Notes: generated by a model not told the origin, from the sequence alone. Numbered from the stretch's first letter, positions 25,441-34,847 are shown. The stretch is 64,000 bases of DNA from Lewinellaceae bacterium (GCA_020636255.1 JACJYE010000001.1:418501-482500), one strand, 5' to 3'. Numbers and translations are program-made.

Positions 25441-26379
25441 ATGAATTTTACTACCCCTATCCCGGTACGGGAGCTTGCACAGAAGATCGGTGCTACGCTG
25501 ATCGGCGATGACAGCCTGCTGGCCACGGGCATCAACGAGATCCATCAGGTACGCCCCGGGGATATCACCTTCGTGGATGTGCGCAAATACTTCGACAAAT
25601 CGCTGAAGTCGGAGGCTTCCATCATCATTATCAACGAAAAGGCCAAATGCCCCAAAGGCAAGGCCCTGTTGCTCTGCGACGACCCCTTCAAAGCCTATAA
25701 CGGCATCGTCCGGGAACACCGCCCTTTCCTGCCTGTGACGGCCAGCATCAGCGAGACGGCGGAGGTCGACCCCACGGCCATCATCGAACCCAATGTAGTG
25801 ATCGGCCACCATGTCAGGGTCGGGAAGCACACCTACATCCAGGCCAACACCGTCATCGCTGAACACACCCATATCGGCGACTACGTGACCATCCAGGCCG
25901 GCGCGCTCATCGGCACCGACGCTTTTTATTTCAAACGCACGGAAGAAGGTTACCAGCCCTGGCGGTCCGGCGGCCGGGTGATCATCGAAGACCGGGCGCA
26001 GATCGGCGCGGGCTGTACGATCAATAAAGGCGTCAGCGGGGATACGATCATTGGAGAGGGCACCAAACTGGATTGCCAGGTACACATCGGGCACGATGTC
26101 GTCGTCGGGAAAAATTGCCTGATCGCGGCACAGGTGGGCATCGGAGGCAATACGGCCATCGGCGACGATGTCATACTGTACGGGCAGGCCGGGGTGGCCC
26201 AAAACCTGGTAATAGGGGACAAAGCCGTAATATCGGCAAAAGCGGGGGTATCGAAAAACCTGGATGGCGGAAAGCTCTATTTCGGCCTGCCGGCAGCAGA
26301 AGCGCGCACCGCATACCGCGAGCTTGCCGCATTGCGGCATCTGCCGGAATTCTTCTCAGCTTATTACGGTGAAAAATAG
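25441..26379 (+). CDS. LpxD-like UDP-3-O-acylglucosamine N-acyltransferase
   Basis: 312 aa. The N-terminal domain (residues 1-100) has the LpxD-type uridine-binding layout (INEIHQVRPGDITFVDVRKYFD). From about 105 onwards hexapeptide repeats form a left-handed beta-helix (AIIEPNVVIGHHVRVGKHTYI and onward), with the catalytic His in LDCQVHIGHDVVVGKN. LpxD transfers a hydroxyacyl chain from acyl carrier protein to UDP-acylglucosamine in lipid A synthesis. It could be a second, diverged copy, because the usual lpxD in Bacteroidota sits beside lpxC/fabZ, which are absent here. It ends 15 bp from the convergent T9SS mini-protein gene. Confidence 0.8.
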   Translation: MNFTTPIPVRELAQKIGATLIGDDSLLATGINEIHQVRPGDITFVDVRKYFDKSLKSEASIIIINEKAKCPKGKALLLCDDPFKAYNGIVREHRPFLPVTASISETAEVDPTAIIEPNVVIGHHVRVGKHTYIQANTVIAEHTHIGDYVTIQAGALIGTDAFYFKRTEEGYQPWRSGGRVIIEDRAQIGAGCTINKGVSGDTIIGEGTKLDCQVHIGHDVVVGKNCLIAAQVGIGGNTAIGDDVILYGQAGVAQNLVIGDKAVISAKAGVSKNLDGGKLYFGLPAAEARTAYRELAALRHLPEFFSAYYGEK

Positions 26380-26394
26380 GAGAAAACGACGCGG

Positions 26395-26739
26395 CTAGCG
26401 CTTGTTAACCCGCTGTGTCGTCAGTATTTGCTCTTTGTTGCCCAACAGCTGCACCAGATACATGCCGCGCGGCAAGTCTCCGACGAAGAACTTGTCGCCA
26501 TCTGCGGCATCAAAAGCCTTCATCTGCCGGCCTACGAGGTTGAAAACCATGATCTTGGATACAGCGTCTCCATTGGAAACGCTGATGTAATCCGACGCGG
26601 GATTGGGGAAGACCTGCACATCCACTTTATCGGGGTCTCCGGGTTTTTTGATAGATAAACGATTGCTGAAACTCGTCTGCGAGTAGGCGATGGTAAGGCA
26701 CAGCAACAAAAAGAGAGGCAGAAGTAAAGTTTGCTTCAT
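26395..26739 (-). CDS. Mini T9SS cargo: signal peptide plus type A sorting domain
   Basis: 114 aa. The signal peptide (MKQTLLLPLFLLLCLTIAYS) is followed by only ~20 linker residues and then a full T9SS type A C-terminal sorting domain: VQVFPNPASDYISV, KIMVFNLVGRQMKAFDA, LPRGMYLVQLLG and a basic end (TTQRVNKR). There is no passenger domain. It may be a surface-anchored peptide, the leftover of a larger cargo gene, or a regulatory decoy for the secretion machinery. It is transcribed towards the LpxD-like gene. Confidence 0.85.
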   Translation of the reverse strand: MKQTLLLPLFLLLCLTIAYSQTSFSNRLSIKKPGDPDKVDVQVFPNPASDYISVSNGDAVSKIMVFNLVGRQMKAFDAADGDKFFVGDLPRGMYLVQLLGNKEQILTTQRVNKR

Positions 26740-26936
26740 AAAACCGGAGTTTTCAAGTGAATTGCGGTTCGGGCAAAATACGCATATAATTTTAACAATT
26801 CAAGTGACACATTAAGACTTTAATGAAAGTTTAACGGATTTTTTATACTAAACCCGAAAATGAGTCCCTGGCTGCTTTTCATAAGACCCTGTTTCCGCCT
26901 TAATGGTTGCACGCAACCTGTATTTTTTCAATACAA

Positions 26937-28859
26937 CTACTCCTGTAGCCCTTTGAAGTAAGCGGCAAAGGCTTCCGTTGTCATGCTCCCCAGGTCGCCT
27001 TCGCCCTGGCGGCGCACGGACACCTGGCCGGCTTCCGCTTCTTTCTCCCCGACGATAAGCATGAAAGGCACTTTTTTCAGTTCCGTATCGCGGATCTTAC
27101 GGCCGATCTTTTCACTACGGCTGTCCACATACCCGCGGATGTCATACACGCCAAGTTCTTTTTCCACTTGCTCTGCATAATCGTTAAAGCGGTCGCTGAT
27201 CGGCAGCACGGCAAACTGGTCGGGCGTCAGCCACAACGGGAATTTACCGCCGGTATGCTCGATCAGAATACTGATGAAACGCTCCATGGAACCGAAAGGC
27301 GCGCGGTGGATCATCACCGGGCGGTGCGGCTGGTTGTCAGCGCCGATGTACTCCAGCTCGAATCGCTCAGGAAGGTTATAATCCACCTGAATGGTACCCA
27401 GCTGCCAGGAGCGCCCCAGGGCGTCCTTGACCATAAAATCGAGTTTGGGGCCGTAGAACGCAGCTTCGCCCAGCACCGTCACTGTGTCGAGCCCGGCTTC
27501 TTCAGCGGCTTCGATGATCGCATTTTCAGCGTTGCGCCAGTTCTCATCGCTGCCGATGTACTTGGCCGGGTTATCGGGGTCGCGCAGAGATATCTGTGCG
27601 GTGAAATTTTCGAAGCCCATCCTGGAAAGCACGACCCGCGTCAGGCCGAGTACGTTGAGGAATTCCTCTTTGACCTGCTCCGGCATGCAGAAGATGTGCG
27701 CATCGTCCTGCGTAAACCCGCGCACGCGCGACAGGCCGTGGAGCTCGCCACTTTGCTCGTAGCGGTATACCGTGCCGAATTCGGCGATGCGCAAAGGCAG
27801 CTCCTTATAGGAATGCGGTTTATGGGCAAAGATCTCGCAGTGGTGCGGGCAGTTCATGGGTTTGAGCATGAACTCCTCGCCTTCGCGCGGCGTACTGATG
27901 GGGCGGAAGCTGTCCTGCCCGTATTTTTCCCAGTGGCCGGAGGTCACGTAGAGGTCCTTCTTGCCGATATGGGGGGTGATGACGAGCTTGTAGCCGCGCT
28001 TTTCCTGTTCGGTGCGCAGGAAGTTCATCAGGCGGTCGCGCAGCTGGTAACCTTTGGGCAGCCAGATCGGCAGGCCGGCGCCGACGCGCTCGGAGAACAT
28101 GAACAGCTCCAGATCGGCGCCTAGTTTGCGGTGGTCGCGCCGCTTGGCCTCCTCGATCATCTGCACATATTCCTCCAGTTCGCTCTGCTTGGGGAAGGTG
28201 ATGCCGTACACCCGGGTCATCTGCTGGCGCGACTCGTCGCCCTGCCAGTAGGCGCCGGCCACGTTGGTCAGCTTCACAGCCTTGATGTAGCCGGTGTCGG
28301 GTACGTGCGGCCCTTTGCACAGGTCGATGAACTGGCCCTGCTGATAGAGGGTGATCTCTTCATCTCCACGCTTTTCGATCAGCTCCAGCTTGTATTCGTC
28401 GCCCTTCTCCCTGAAGAACTCGATGGCGTCCTTATTGGAAATAGGCTTGCGGACATAGGCGTTTTTCTGGCGCGCCAGCTCGATCATCTTTGCCTCGATC
28501 TTCTCGAAGTCGTCGGAAGAGATGGTATGCCCGCCCGGGTCTACATCGTAGTAAAAGCCGCTTTCCGTAGCCGGGCCTGTTCCGAATTTGATACCGGGGT
28601 ACAGGGCTTCCAGCGCTTCGGCCATCAGGTGGGCCGAAGAGTGCCAGAAGGTGGCCTTGCCATCCTTGTCGTCCCAGGTGAGCAACTGCAGGCGGGCATC
28701 CTGGTTGATGGGGCGGGTGGCGTCCCACACTTCGCCGTTTATTTTGGCAGACAGGACCTTCTTTGCCAACCCGTGGCTGATGGATTGGGCGATCTCCAGC
28801 GCCGTCGTACCTGCTTCATACTGGCGCACATGGCCATCAGGGAAAGTGATATTGATCAT
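26937..28859 (-). CDS. thrS: Threonyl-tRNA synthetase
   Basis: 640 aa, full length. It charges tRNA-Thr in the cytosol. The N-terminal TGS domain (residues 1-62, MINITFPDGHVRQYEAGTTA) is followed by the editing domain with FWHSSAHLMAEALEALYP (HxxxH), the class II catalytic core (motif 2 region FGTVYRYEQSGELHGLSRVRGFTQDDAH, zinc ligands in MNCPHHCEIF and in the HRAPFGSMERF motif 3 region) and the C-terminal anticodon-binding domain. Start ATG at 28859. A -7 box precedes it by about 62 bp. No T-box-like leader fits in the 127-bp gap upstream. Confidence 0.97.
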   Translation of the reverse strand: MINITFPDGHVRQYEAGTTALEIAQSISHGLAKKVLSAKINGEVWDATRPINQDARLQLLTWDDKDGKATFWHSSAHLMAEALEALYPGIKFGTGPATESGFYYDVDPGGHTISSDDFEKIEAKMIELARQKNAYVRKPISNKDAIEFFREKGDEYKLELIEKRGDEEITLYQQGQFIDLCKGPHVPDTGYIKAVKLTNVAGAYWQGDESRQQMTRVYGITFPKQSELEEYVQMIEEAKRRDHRKLGADLELFMFSERVGAGLPIWLPKGYQLRDRLMNFLRTEQEKRGYKLVITPHIGKKDLYVTSGHWEKYGQDSFRPISTPREGEEFMLKPMNCPHHCEIFAHKPHSYKELPLRIAEFGTVYRYEQSGELHGLSRVRGFTQDDAHIFCMPEQVKEEFLNVLGLTRVVLSRMGFENFTAQISLRDPDNPAKYIGSDENWRNAENAIIEAAEEAGLDTVTVLGEAAFYGPKLDFMVKDALGRSWQLGTIQVDYNLPERFELEYIGADNQPHRPVMIHRAPFGSMERFISILIEHTGGKFPLWLTPDQFAVLPISDRFNDYAEQVEKELGVYDIRGYVDSRSEKIGRKIRDTELKKVPFMLIVGEKEAEAGQVSVRRQGEGDLGSMTTEAFAAYFKGLQE

Positions 28860-28920
28860 GGCGGACCTTTATTTCGACTGAGTATTGAACACTACTTATC
28901 AAATGCTCCTTAAAAGGCTG

Positions 28921-28928
28921 CAAAATTA
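28921..28928 (-). promoter_or_regulatory. -7 promoter box for thrS
   Basis: Minus strand TAATTTTG, an exact TAnnTTTG, giving a leader of about 50 nt before the ATG at 28859. Confidence 0.5.
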
Positions 28929-28986
28929 AGCCATTTTAGGGTGGGAAGGAAGCATTCAAAAAAGTTTTTCCTCCCTCTCCCTGTTG

Positions 28987-30039
28987 TCATTTTTTAAACT
29001 CCTGCAAACCCGTCGAAATACTGAAGTGGTTCAGCCCGCCGGCCAGGTGGAAGGTAGTATGGCCATAATCGATACGGAAGCGGTTTACTTTGATGCCCCC
29101 ACCGAGGGAGAAACCCGCCAGGCTCCCGAAGTTGTCGACCGACAGCTCTTTGCGCATGAAGTGGTTGTAGCCGACGCGCAGGCGGAAGTTCTCGCGCCTG
29201 CCGAAGAGGAATTCGCCGCTGAATACGAAATGGCGGAAAAAATTATCCAGCCAGATGCTGGTTTTGCTGCGCTCGGTATCCACTTCCCCGAAAAAGAGGG
29301 TAGACGGCTCGGCATTGGGGTCGTCATAAAGGATATTCCAGCGGTTGAAGTAGCGGTAGGTGATGGAAAAGCGAAAAGGCAGATAACGCAGGCGCTTGGA
29401 AACGCCTACCAGCATCTCGAACGGAATAGGCTCGGTGCTGCTTCCTTCATAGGTTGTGAGCTGGGCGCCGATATTGCGGAAAACGGCCGTAGCCGTAAAA
29501 TTGCGGGCTGTATCGAAATAGATGCCCGCCAGGTCGGTGGCCATGCCCAGGGAAGAATAGCCTTCCAGCTGCGAGGTGATGAACTTCAGGTTGGCGCCCA
29601 GGGCCAGCCGGCTGTAGAACTGGTGGGCTGCCCCCACCGTAATGGCATATTCAGCGGCCTTGAAGCTGCCATTCACCTGCCCGTACTCGTCTGTCTGGTC
29701 GAAAGTGCCGTAGCTGACATACTGTACCCCCGCATGCCCGGTTATGCCCGACTGCTGAAAATGGTGCGCATAACTGGCAAAACCATGGCTGATGCCCGCC
29801 ACGTGGAAGCTGTGGTTGAAGGCCAGCTGCTGGTGCATCATGCCGTTCAGCACGGCGGGGTTGGCGGCAGCCAGGCTGGCGTCATCGTCCCGTACCGTGA
29901 TCAGGGTGCCGCCCAAAGCGGTTACCCGCGCAGAAGGCGACAGGTTCAGGAACTCGTACGTATTGATACCGCCGATCTGGGCCCGCACGGCTAGTGACAA
30001 CAGAAAAGACAAGGCGAGAGAGAGTAGTATTTTATACAT
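28987..30039 (-). CDS. porQ: Type IX secretion system protein PorQ
   Basis: 350 aa outer-membrane beta-barrel protein with a signal peptide ending at VRAQ. The mature N-terminus (GGINTYEFLNLSPSARVTALGGTLITVRDDDASLAAANPA) is the diagnostic opening of the PorV/PorQ barrel family; overall length and the region after residue 150 fit PorQ better than the shorter-loop PorV. In T9SS, PorQ is an outer-membrane accessory component needed by some species for cargo release and attachment. Alternating aromatic beta-strands continue to the C-terminus. It is downstream of no other T9SS gene here, but two T9SS cargo genes are in the window. Confidence 0.87.
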   Translation of the reverse strand: MYKILLSLALSFLLSLAVRAQIGGINTYEFLNLSPSARVTALGGTLITVRDDDASLAAANPAVLNGMMHQQLAFNHSFHVAGISHGFASYAHHFQQSGITGHAGVQYVSYGTFDQTDEYGQVNGSFKAAEYAITVGAAHQFYSRLALGANLKFITSQLEGYSSLGMATDLAGIYFDTARNFTATAVFRNIGAQLTTYEGSSTEPIPFEMLVGVSKRLRYLPFRFSITYRYFNRWNILYDDPNAEPSTLFFGEVDTERSKTSIWLDNFFRHFVFSGEFLFGRRENFRLRVGYNHFMRKELSVDNFGSLAGFSLGGGIKVNRFRIDYGHTTFHLAGGLNHFSISTGLQEFKK

Positions 30040-30178
30040 AAGGATGATTTTCTATTGTTTGAGATCGGGGCTCCGCGGCGGCGGCCTGGGCCACGGTGTT
30101 GCCTGTGGTTAATATCTGTTCGCCCGTTGGGCGAGATGGCGACTCCGCCACACCGGCATATTATCTGCTGCCCACGAC

Positions 30179-30820
30179 CTACTGATCCACTGCCGTTCTG
30201 TCCTCTGCGGCGCCTTCGGCCTTCCAGATGGTGTGGCAGACGCCGTTATCGCAGTTCATCGTGCGGGACAGCGCGCCGGATTCGTCGTACAGTTTCAGCA
30301 GGCCGTGCTCGTTATCTCCGTGACGGTAGGTGCCTTCGGCCTTGAGGTTACCGTTGGGCCAGTACTCCACAAAAGGGCCGTTTTCTTCGTTATCGGCAAA
30401 GGTAACCACTTCCTTCAATTCGCCGGTTGGGTAAAACGCCTTCCAACTGCCAAACATGACATCTGCTTCGTACTGGCCTTCCACATTCAGCTTGCCGCTT
30501 TCATAATAAGAGCGGAACGGCCCTTCAAAATGGCCCATCCGGTATGTTTCCACGACCTGGGTGTCGCCCTTGTCGGAATACAGGATACGCAGGCCGTTGA
30601 GGGTGTCGTTCTCATAATAGGCTTCCTCGACCCGCTGCCCTGTTTCGTTAAACCTTTCGTACAGGCCCTGCCTGGCGAAATTCTCTTTGCGGCGTTCGTA
30701 TTTTTCGGTGTACCCGTAGTCATCCTTAGCTTCAACGGCTTCTACCGGCACTTTTTGCCGGCAGGCTGTCCCGAACAGGGCCAGGGCCGTGAGTGCAACA
30801 GAATATAAAAACCTTGTCAT
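30179..30820 (-). CDS. MORN-repeat (YwqK-like) lipoprotein
   Basis: 213 aa from the ATG at 30820, which opens a lipoprotein signal (LALFGTAC, lipidated Cys20). The mature part holds about five MORN-like repeats of the kind YY-x-x-G-x-L-x-x-E-G-x-Y and GPFVEYWPNGNLKAEG. Automated pipelines call such proteins toxin-antitoxin system YwqK family antitoxins, but the repeats alone do not show an antitoxin role. It is probably anchored to a membrane and binds a partner or polysaccharide. It is divergent from the patatin gene, with 53 bp between starts, so the two may share a control region. Confidence 0.8.
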   Translation of the reverse strand: MTRFLYSVALTALALFGTACRQKVPVEAVEAKDDYGYTEKYERRKENFARQGLYERFNETGQRVEEAYYENDTLNGLRILYSDKGDTQVVETYRMGHFEGPFRSYYESGKLNVEGQYEADVMFGSWKAFYPTGELKEVVTFADNEENGPFVEYWPNGNLKAEGTYRHGDNEHGLLKLYDESGALSRTMNCDNGVCHTIWKAEGAAEDRTAVDQ

Positions 30821-30873
30821 AGCCGATACTCCTGTTTGATTTTGCAATTTGGTTGAACCCTCCCCTTGATAAT

Positions 30874-33192
30874 ATGCCAATTATAACGCAAAATAGTACT
30901 ATTGATTATAGCTTTAATGGTGAACAGCGTTATGAAGCTATGAAGTGGTGGAGAACCCTGTATTACTCCTTTCCGGTGCAGTTGTTCGTCCTGCACCTGC
31001 GCAGCAACCACCTGCTGATTGCGATGTGGGGGGTATTCGCACTATTCCTGTCCGGCTCGCTCGGGCGCAAGCTGGGGTTCCAGTACCTGTTCCTCGACCC
31101 CGAGTACCTGGGGCGGGTCAATTTCCTGAGCTTTTACTTTCTGGGGCTGGCACTGGGCAGCTTTTTTATGAGCTGGAACCTGACGGCCTACCTGCTCAGC
31201 GCACACTATTTCCCCTTCCTCGCCTCTCTGGCCCGCCCGTTCACCAAATTCGTGATCAATAACCTGGTGCTGCCGCTGCTGTTCTTTGGCTTTTACCTGG
31301 CAGTGGCCATCCATTTCCAGCATTACTACGAAAGCCTGCACTGGAGCGCCATCCTGGCCAACGCGATGGGGCTGGTAACGGGTATCCTCACGCTGGTGCT
31401 CTGTTATGCCCTGTATTTCCAGTTTACCAACCGCGATATCTCCCACTACCACCGGGATGGGCAACAACTACCGCCCAACCTGGGGCGCCCCATAGCCCCG
31501 GGCCGGCGCCATGTCGACCTGGAGTATATCAAGCTGGATACGGCGCGGTGGAAGGTCTCCGTTTACCTCTCCGAATCACTCCAGCCCAGGCTGGTGCGCA
31601 GCGTGGCGCATTACGACTCGAGCCTGCTGATGAGCATTTTCAAACAGAACCACCTCAACGCCCTCATTCTGCAGTTGTTGAGTATGCTGCTGTTACTGGT
31701 GCTCGGCTACCTGATCGACAGGCCCGCTTTCCGCATACCCGCCGGCGCCAGCCTGTTCATCCTCGCCAGCGTGCTGACGGCCATTATCGGCGCTCTGACC
31801 TACTGGTTCAACGAGTGGCGCGTACTGGTTATCGCCCTGGTGCTTGTTGCCGTCAACTACCTCACCCGCTTCGACAGCTTCAACTATCCGAACCGGGCTT
31901 ACGGGCTGGACTATGAAACCACCCCGGCAGAATATACGGTAGACAAATTACAGGCTATCTGCGCTTCGGAGCAAATAGAAACGGACAAGGCCAATACGAT
32001 CGCTATTCTGGACAAATGGCGCGCACGGGTGGAGCCTGAAACGGGCCGGAAGCCGAAAATGGTGATCCTATGCGTCAGCGGCGGCGGCCTGAAATCGGCA
32101 ACCTGGACGATGCAGGTGGCGCAAACGGCGGATAAACTGCTCGAAGGGCGCCTGCTGGGCCATACCGTCCTGATAACCGGCGCTTCCGGAGGTATGCTGG
32201 GCATGGCCTACCTCCGTGAGCTTTACCTCCAACAACAATCCAGCCCGGAGATCAGCCTTTATGGCCGTCAGTACATCGACAACATTTCCAAAGACCTGCT
32301 CAATTCCATCGCCTTTACCATTGTCACCAACGACCTGTTCCTACCCTGGGCAACGTTCCATGCAGGAGGGTTCAGCTATCAGAAAGACCGCGGTTACATC
32401 TTCGAACAACAGCTCAATGAAAATACGGGCTTCATCATGGATAAGCCGATCAGCGGCTATCGGCAGGCGGAGCAGGAAGCGAAGGTGCCCCTCCTTTTCC
32501 TGACGCCTTCTATCGTCAACGACGCCCGACGGCTCATCATTTCTCCCCAGGGTGTCTCCTATATGATGGTGGCGCCCGTAGCCCTCGATTTCCCCAAACA
32601 GGTCGAAGAGGATGCCGTGGACTTCGGCTGGATGTTCCGCGGGCAAAATGCCGACAGCCTGCGCTTCCTGACAGCTCTGCGCATGAATGCGACCTACCCC
32701 TATATCCTGCCCAATGTCCATCTGCCCAGCCATCCTGAAGTAGAGGTGATGGACGCCGGCTTTCTCGACAACTATGGCATTGTTTCCGCTACCCGTTTCA
32801 TCCAGGTGTTTCGCGACTGGATACTGGAAAATACCAGCGGTGTAGTGCTGGTGCAGGCCAGCAGTTCGCAAAAGATCGAACAGATCACGCCCAGTGGCGG
32901 GCAGGGAGCTATCGAATCCCTGTTCAACCCGCTTGGCATAGCCGGTAAGTTGATGGTGATCCAGGAGTTCGAGCACGATAACAGCCTCGGCTTTATGTAT
33001 AGCCTGCTGGGAAAAGGCAAGTTCGATGTGGTTCGCTTTCTCTACAGGCCCTCGGAAGCTAACAAGCTGGAAGCTTCCATCTCTTTCCACATCACCAGCC
33101 GGGAAAAGGAAGACGTGCTGAAAGCTATCGAACTGGAAGAGAACCAAGCCAGCCTGCGGCGCCTGCTCCAGCTGCTGTCACCAGGAGGGTAG
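30874..33192 (+). CDS. Patatin-like phospholipase with N-terminal membrane domain
   Basis: 772 aa from the ATG at 30874 (TTG at 30853 is an alternative). The first ~330 residues contain about eight membrane helices in two groups with a soluble segment between. The C-terminal half is a patatin lipase: glycine-rich oxyanion loop VILCVSGGGLKSATW (about residue 400), nucleophile elbow ITGASGGMLG (Ser about 437) and catalytic Asp in EVMDAGFLDNYG (about 626). It would hydrolyse acyl chains of membrane lipids using a Ser-Asp dyad. The fusion to a polytopic membrane domain is uncommon. It converges on the dehydrogenase gene with 20 bp between stops. Confidence 0.87.
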   Translation: MPIITQNSTIDYSFNGEQRYEAMKWWRTLYYSFPVQLFVLHLRSNHLLIAMWGVFALFLSGSLGRKLGFQYLFLDPEYLGRVNFLSFYFLGLALGSFFMSWNLTAYLLSAHYFPFLASLARPFTKFVINNLVLPLLFFGFYLAVAIHFQHYYESLHWSAILANAMGLVTGILTLVLCYALYFQFTNRDISHYHRDGQQLPPNLGRPIAPGRRHVDLEYIKLDTARWKVSVYLSESLQPRLVRSVAHYDSSLLMSIFKQNHLNALILQLLSMLLLLVLGYLIDRPAFRIPAGASLFILASVLTAIIGALTYWFNEWRVLVIALVLVAVNYLTRFDSFNYPNRAYGLDYETTPAEYTVDKLQAICASEQIETDKANTIAILDKWRARVEPETGRKPKMVILCVSGGGLKSATWTMQVAQTADKLLEGRLLGHTVLITGASGGMLGMAYLRELYLQQQSSPEISLYGRQYIDNISKDLLNSIAFTIVTNDLFLPWATFHAGGFSYQKDRGYIFEQQLNENTGFIMDKPISGYRQAEQEAKVPLLFLTPSIVNDARRLIISPQGVSYMMVAPVALDFPKQVEEDAVDFGWMFRGQNADSLRFLTALRMNATYPYILPNVHLPSHPEVEVMDAGFLDNYGIVSATRFIQVFRDWILENTSGVVLVQASSSQKIEQITPSGGQGAIESLFNPLGIAGKLMVIQEFEHDNSLGFMYSLLGKGKFDVVRFLYRPSEANKLEASISFHITSREKEDVLKAIELEENQASLRRLLQLLSPGG

Positions 33193-33212
33193 CGGCATGG
33201 CTCCGGCTCAGC

Positions 33213-34334
33213 TCATTTCTTGTAATAGATCCTATAGATCGCATCCGCAAAATCGTCCGAAACCAATATGGAGCCATCGGGCAGAAGCTCCAGGTCGACG
33301 GGGCGGCCCCAGACGTCGCCCTGGCGTAGCCAGCCTTCGGCAAAGGGTTCATAGCTCACAACGGTGTCGCCTTCCAGTTTGGCCAGCGTAACCCGGTAGC
33401 CGATCTTCTCGCGCCGGTTCCAGGAGCCATGTTCCGCGATAAAGATCTGGCCACGGTACGCTTTGGGAAACTGGCTGCCGGTATAGAACTCCAGCCCAAG
33501 AGGTGCGACATGCGGGCCCAACACCCGGGCTGGCGGCGTAAACTCGCTGCACAAATGTTTGCTGCCGAATTCCGGGTCGGGCAGGTTGCCCTGATGGCAG
33601 TAGGGATAGCCGAAGTTCATACCATCGTGCGGGGCCCGGTTGAGCTCACAGCCGGGCTGGTCGTCACCCATCCAGTCGCGGCCGTTATCGGTAAACCAGA
33701 GCTCCCTGGTCACGGGGTGCCAGGTGAACCCTACGGTATTGCGGATGCCGTGTTGCACGATTTCCATACCCGTGCCGTCGGGGTTGAGGCGGGTGATCGA
33801 GGCATAGATGTCACCTTCAGGCTCGCAGATATTACAAGGTGCACCCACGGGCACATAAAGCTTACCGTCGGGGCCAAAGCTGATGTATTTCCAGCCATGG
33901 TGGGTTTCGGTAGGATACTGGGAAAAAACAACCTCCGGCTCCGGCGGGTTGGCCAGCCTCGCTTCTATATCGTCGTACCTCAGTATGCGGCTGACTTCCG
34001 CCACGTAAAGGGCGCCGTTGTGAAAGGCCACCCCATTGGGCATGTTCAGGCCCTTATCCAGGGTGTATAGAGAATCGGCGTGAAAATCACCATCGGTATC
34101 CTTAAGGGCATACACTTTGCCTTCACCCCTGGTGCCCACAAAAAGTGTGCCCTGAGGAGACAGGGCCATCGACCGGGCATTCTTGACGCCTTCGGCAAAA
34201 ATGTCGATGTGGAACCCATCGGGCAGCGTTATCTTTTCCAGCGGAAGGTTGGAAGGCTTGAACACCTGTACGGGAGGGTTGACCTTGCCACAGGCCAATA
34301 CCACAAGCATAACCATTAGGGATAAGATGCGCAT
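33213..34334 (-). CDS. PQQ-type sorbosone/sugar dehydrogenase-like lipoprotein
   Basis: 373 aa with a lipoprotein signal (LMVMLVVLACG, Cys15). The rest is a six-bladed beta-propeller of the soluble glucose/sorbosone dehydrogenase family: LPDGFHIDIFAEGVKNARSMALSP, HHGWKYISFGPDGKLYVPVGAPCNICE, GIRNTVGFTWHPVTRELWFTDNGRDWMGDD, AEHGSWNRREKIGY. In this family PQQ and calcium sit at the propeller centre and aldoses or sorbosone are oxidised in the periplasm. No PQQ synthesis gene is in the window. Substrate unknown. Confidence 0.87.
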   Translation of the reverse strand: MRILSLMVMLVVLACGKVNPPVQVFKPSNLPLEKITLPDGFHIDIFAEGVKNARSMALSPQGTLFVGTRGEGKVYALKDTDGDFHADSLYTLDKGLNMPNGVAFHNGALYVAEVSRILRYDDIEARLANPPEPEVVFSQYPTETHHGWKYISFGPDGKLYVPVGAPCNICEPEGDIYASITRLNPDGTGMEIVQHGIRNTVGFTWHPVTRELWFTDNGRDWMGDDQPGCELNRAPHDGMNFGYPYCHQGNLPDPEFGSKHLCSEFTPPARVLGPHVAPLGLEFYTGSQFPKAYRGQIFIAEHGSWNRREKIGYRVTLAKLEGDTVVSYEPFAEGWLRQGDVWGRPVDLELLPDGSILVSDDFADAIYRIYYKK

Positions 34335-34383
34335 GAGAACGGTTTTCCTTTATGAACAGCCTTCGGCAAACAGCGTTTACAAC

Positions 34384-34785
34384 CTACTCCATTTTATTCA
34401 CTTCCCGAAACTCCTCGTCGTTGGGCTCCCACAGCTCGATCTTGTTGCCTTCCGGGTCCATGATCCACCCGAACTTGCCGTAGTCGTATGCTTCGATCTC
34501 GCCAACGACTTCCACGCCTTCCTCGCGAAGGACGTTCAACAGCCCGGCCAGGTTTTCTACGCGATAGTTGAACATAAAGGGCTTGTCGCTCGGGGCGTAA
34601 TAAGTGGTATGCTCCGGAAAAGCGCTCCAGACGGTATGGCCCATCTCGCCCTGCCGGCCCCATTCAAAGACGATATAGCCGTCGGGCGTAACGGGTAAGC
34701 CCAGGTGTTTTTCGTACCAGGCTTGTAATGCTTTGGGGTCTTTGGCCTTAAAGAACAGGCCGCCGATTCCGGTTACTCGTTTCAT
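34384..34785 (-). CDS. VOC family (glyoxalase/dioxygenase fold) protein
   Basis: 133 aa consisting of one vicinal-oxygen-chelate domain: VTGIGGLFFKAKDPKALQAWYEKHLGLPV in the first beta-alpha-beta-beta-beta module, and EAYDYGKFGWIMDPEGNKIELWEP in the second, the usual metal-ligand Glu near the end. The first ligand position is poorly conserved, so metal-dependent catalysis is uncertain. Typical roles are glyoxalase-like detoxification or ring cleavage. A second VOC gene lies 62 bp upstream on the same strand, suggesting a related pair. Confidence 0.85.
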   Translation of the reverse strand: MKRVTGIGGLFFKAKDPKALQAWYEKHLGLPVTPDGYIVFEWGRQGEMGHTVWSAFPEHTTYYAPSDKPFMFNYRVENLAGLLNVLREEGVEVVGEIEAYDYGKFGWIMDPEGNKIELWEPNDEEFREVNKME

Positions 34786-34847
34786 AGGTGGTTGGATACT
34801 TCTGGAAATAGCCAGATATGAGGAAAATAGTAATGAACATGGGCCGG

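Noticed and set aside
30179..30820. Calling the MORN lipoprotein an antitoxin of a YwqK toxin-antitoxin system.
   Set aside because: The repeats alone do not show this function, and the divergent neighbour is a patatin, not a known toxin.
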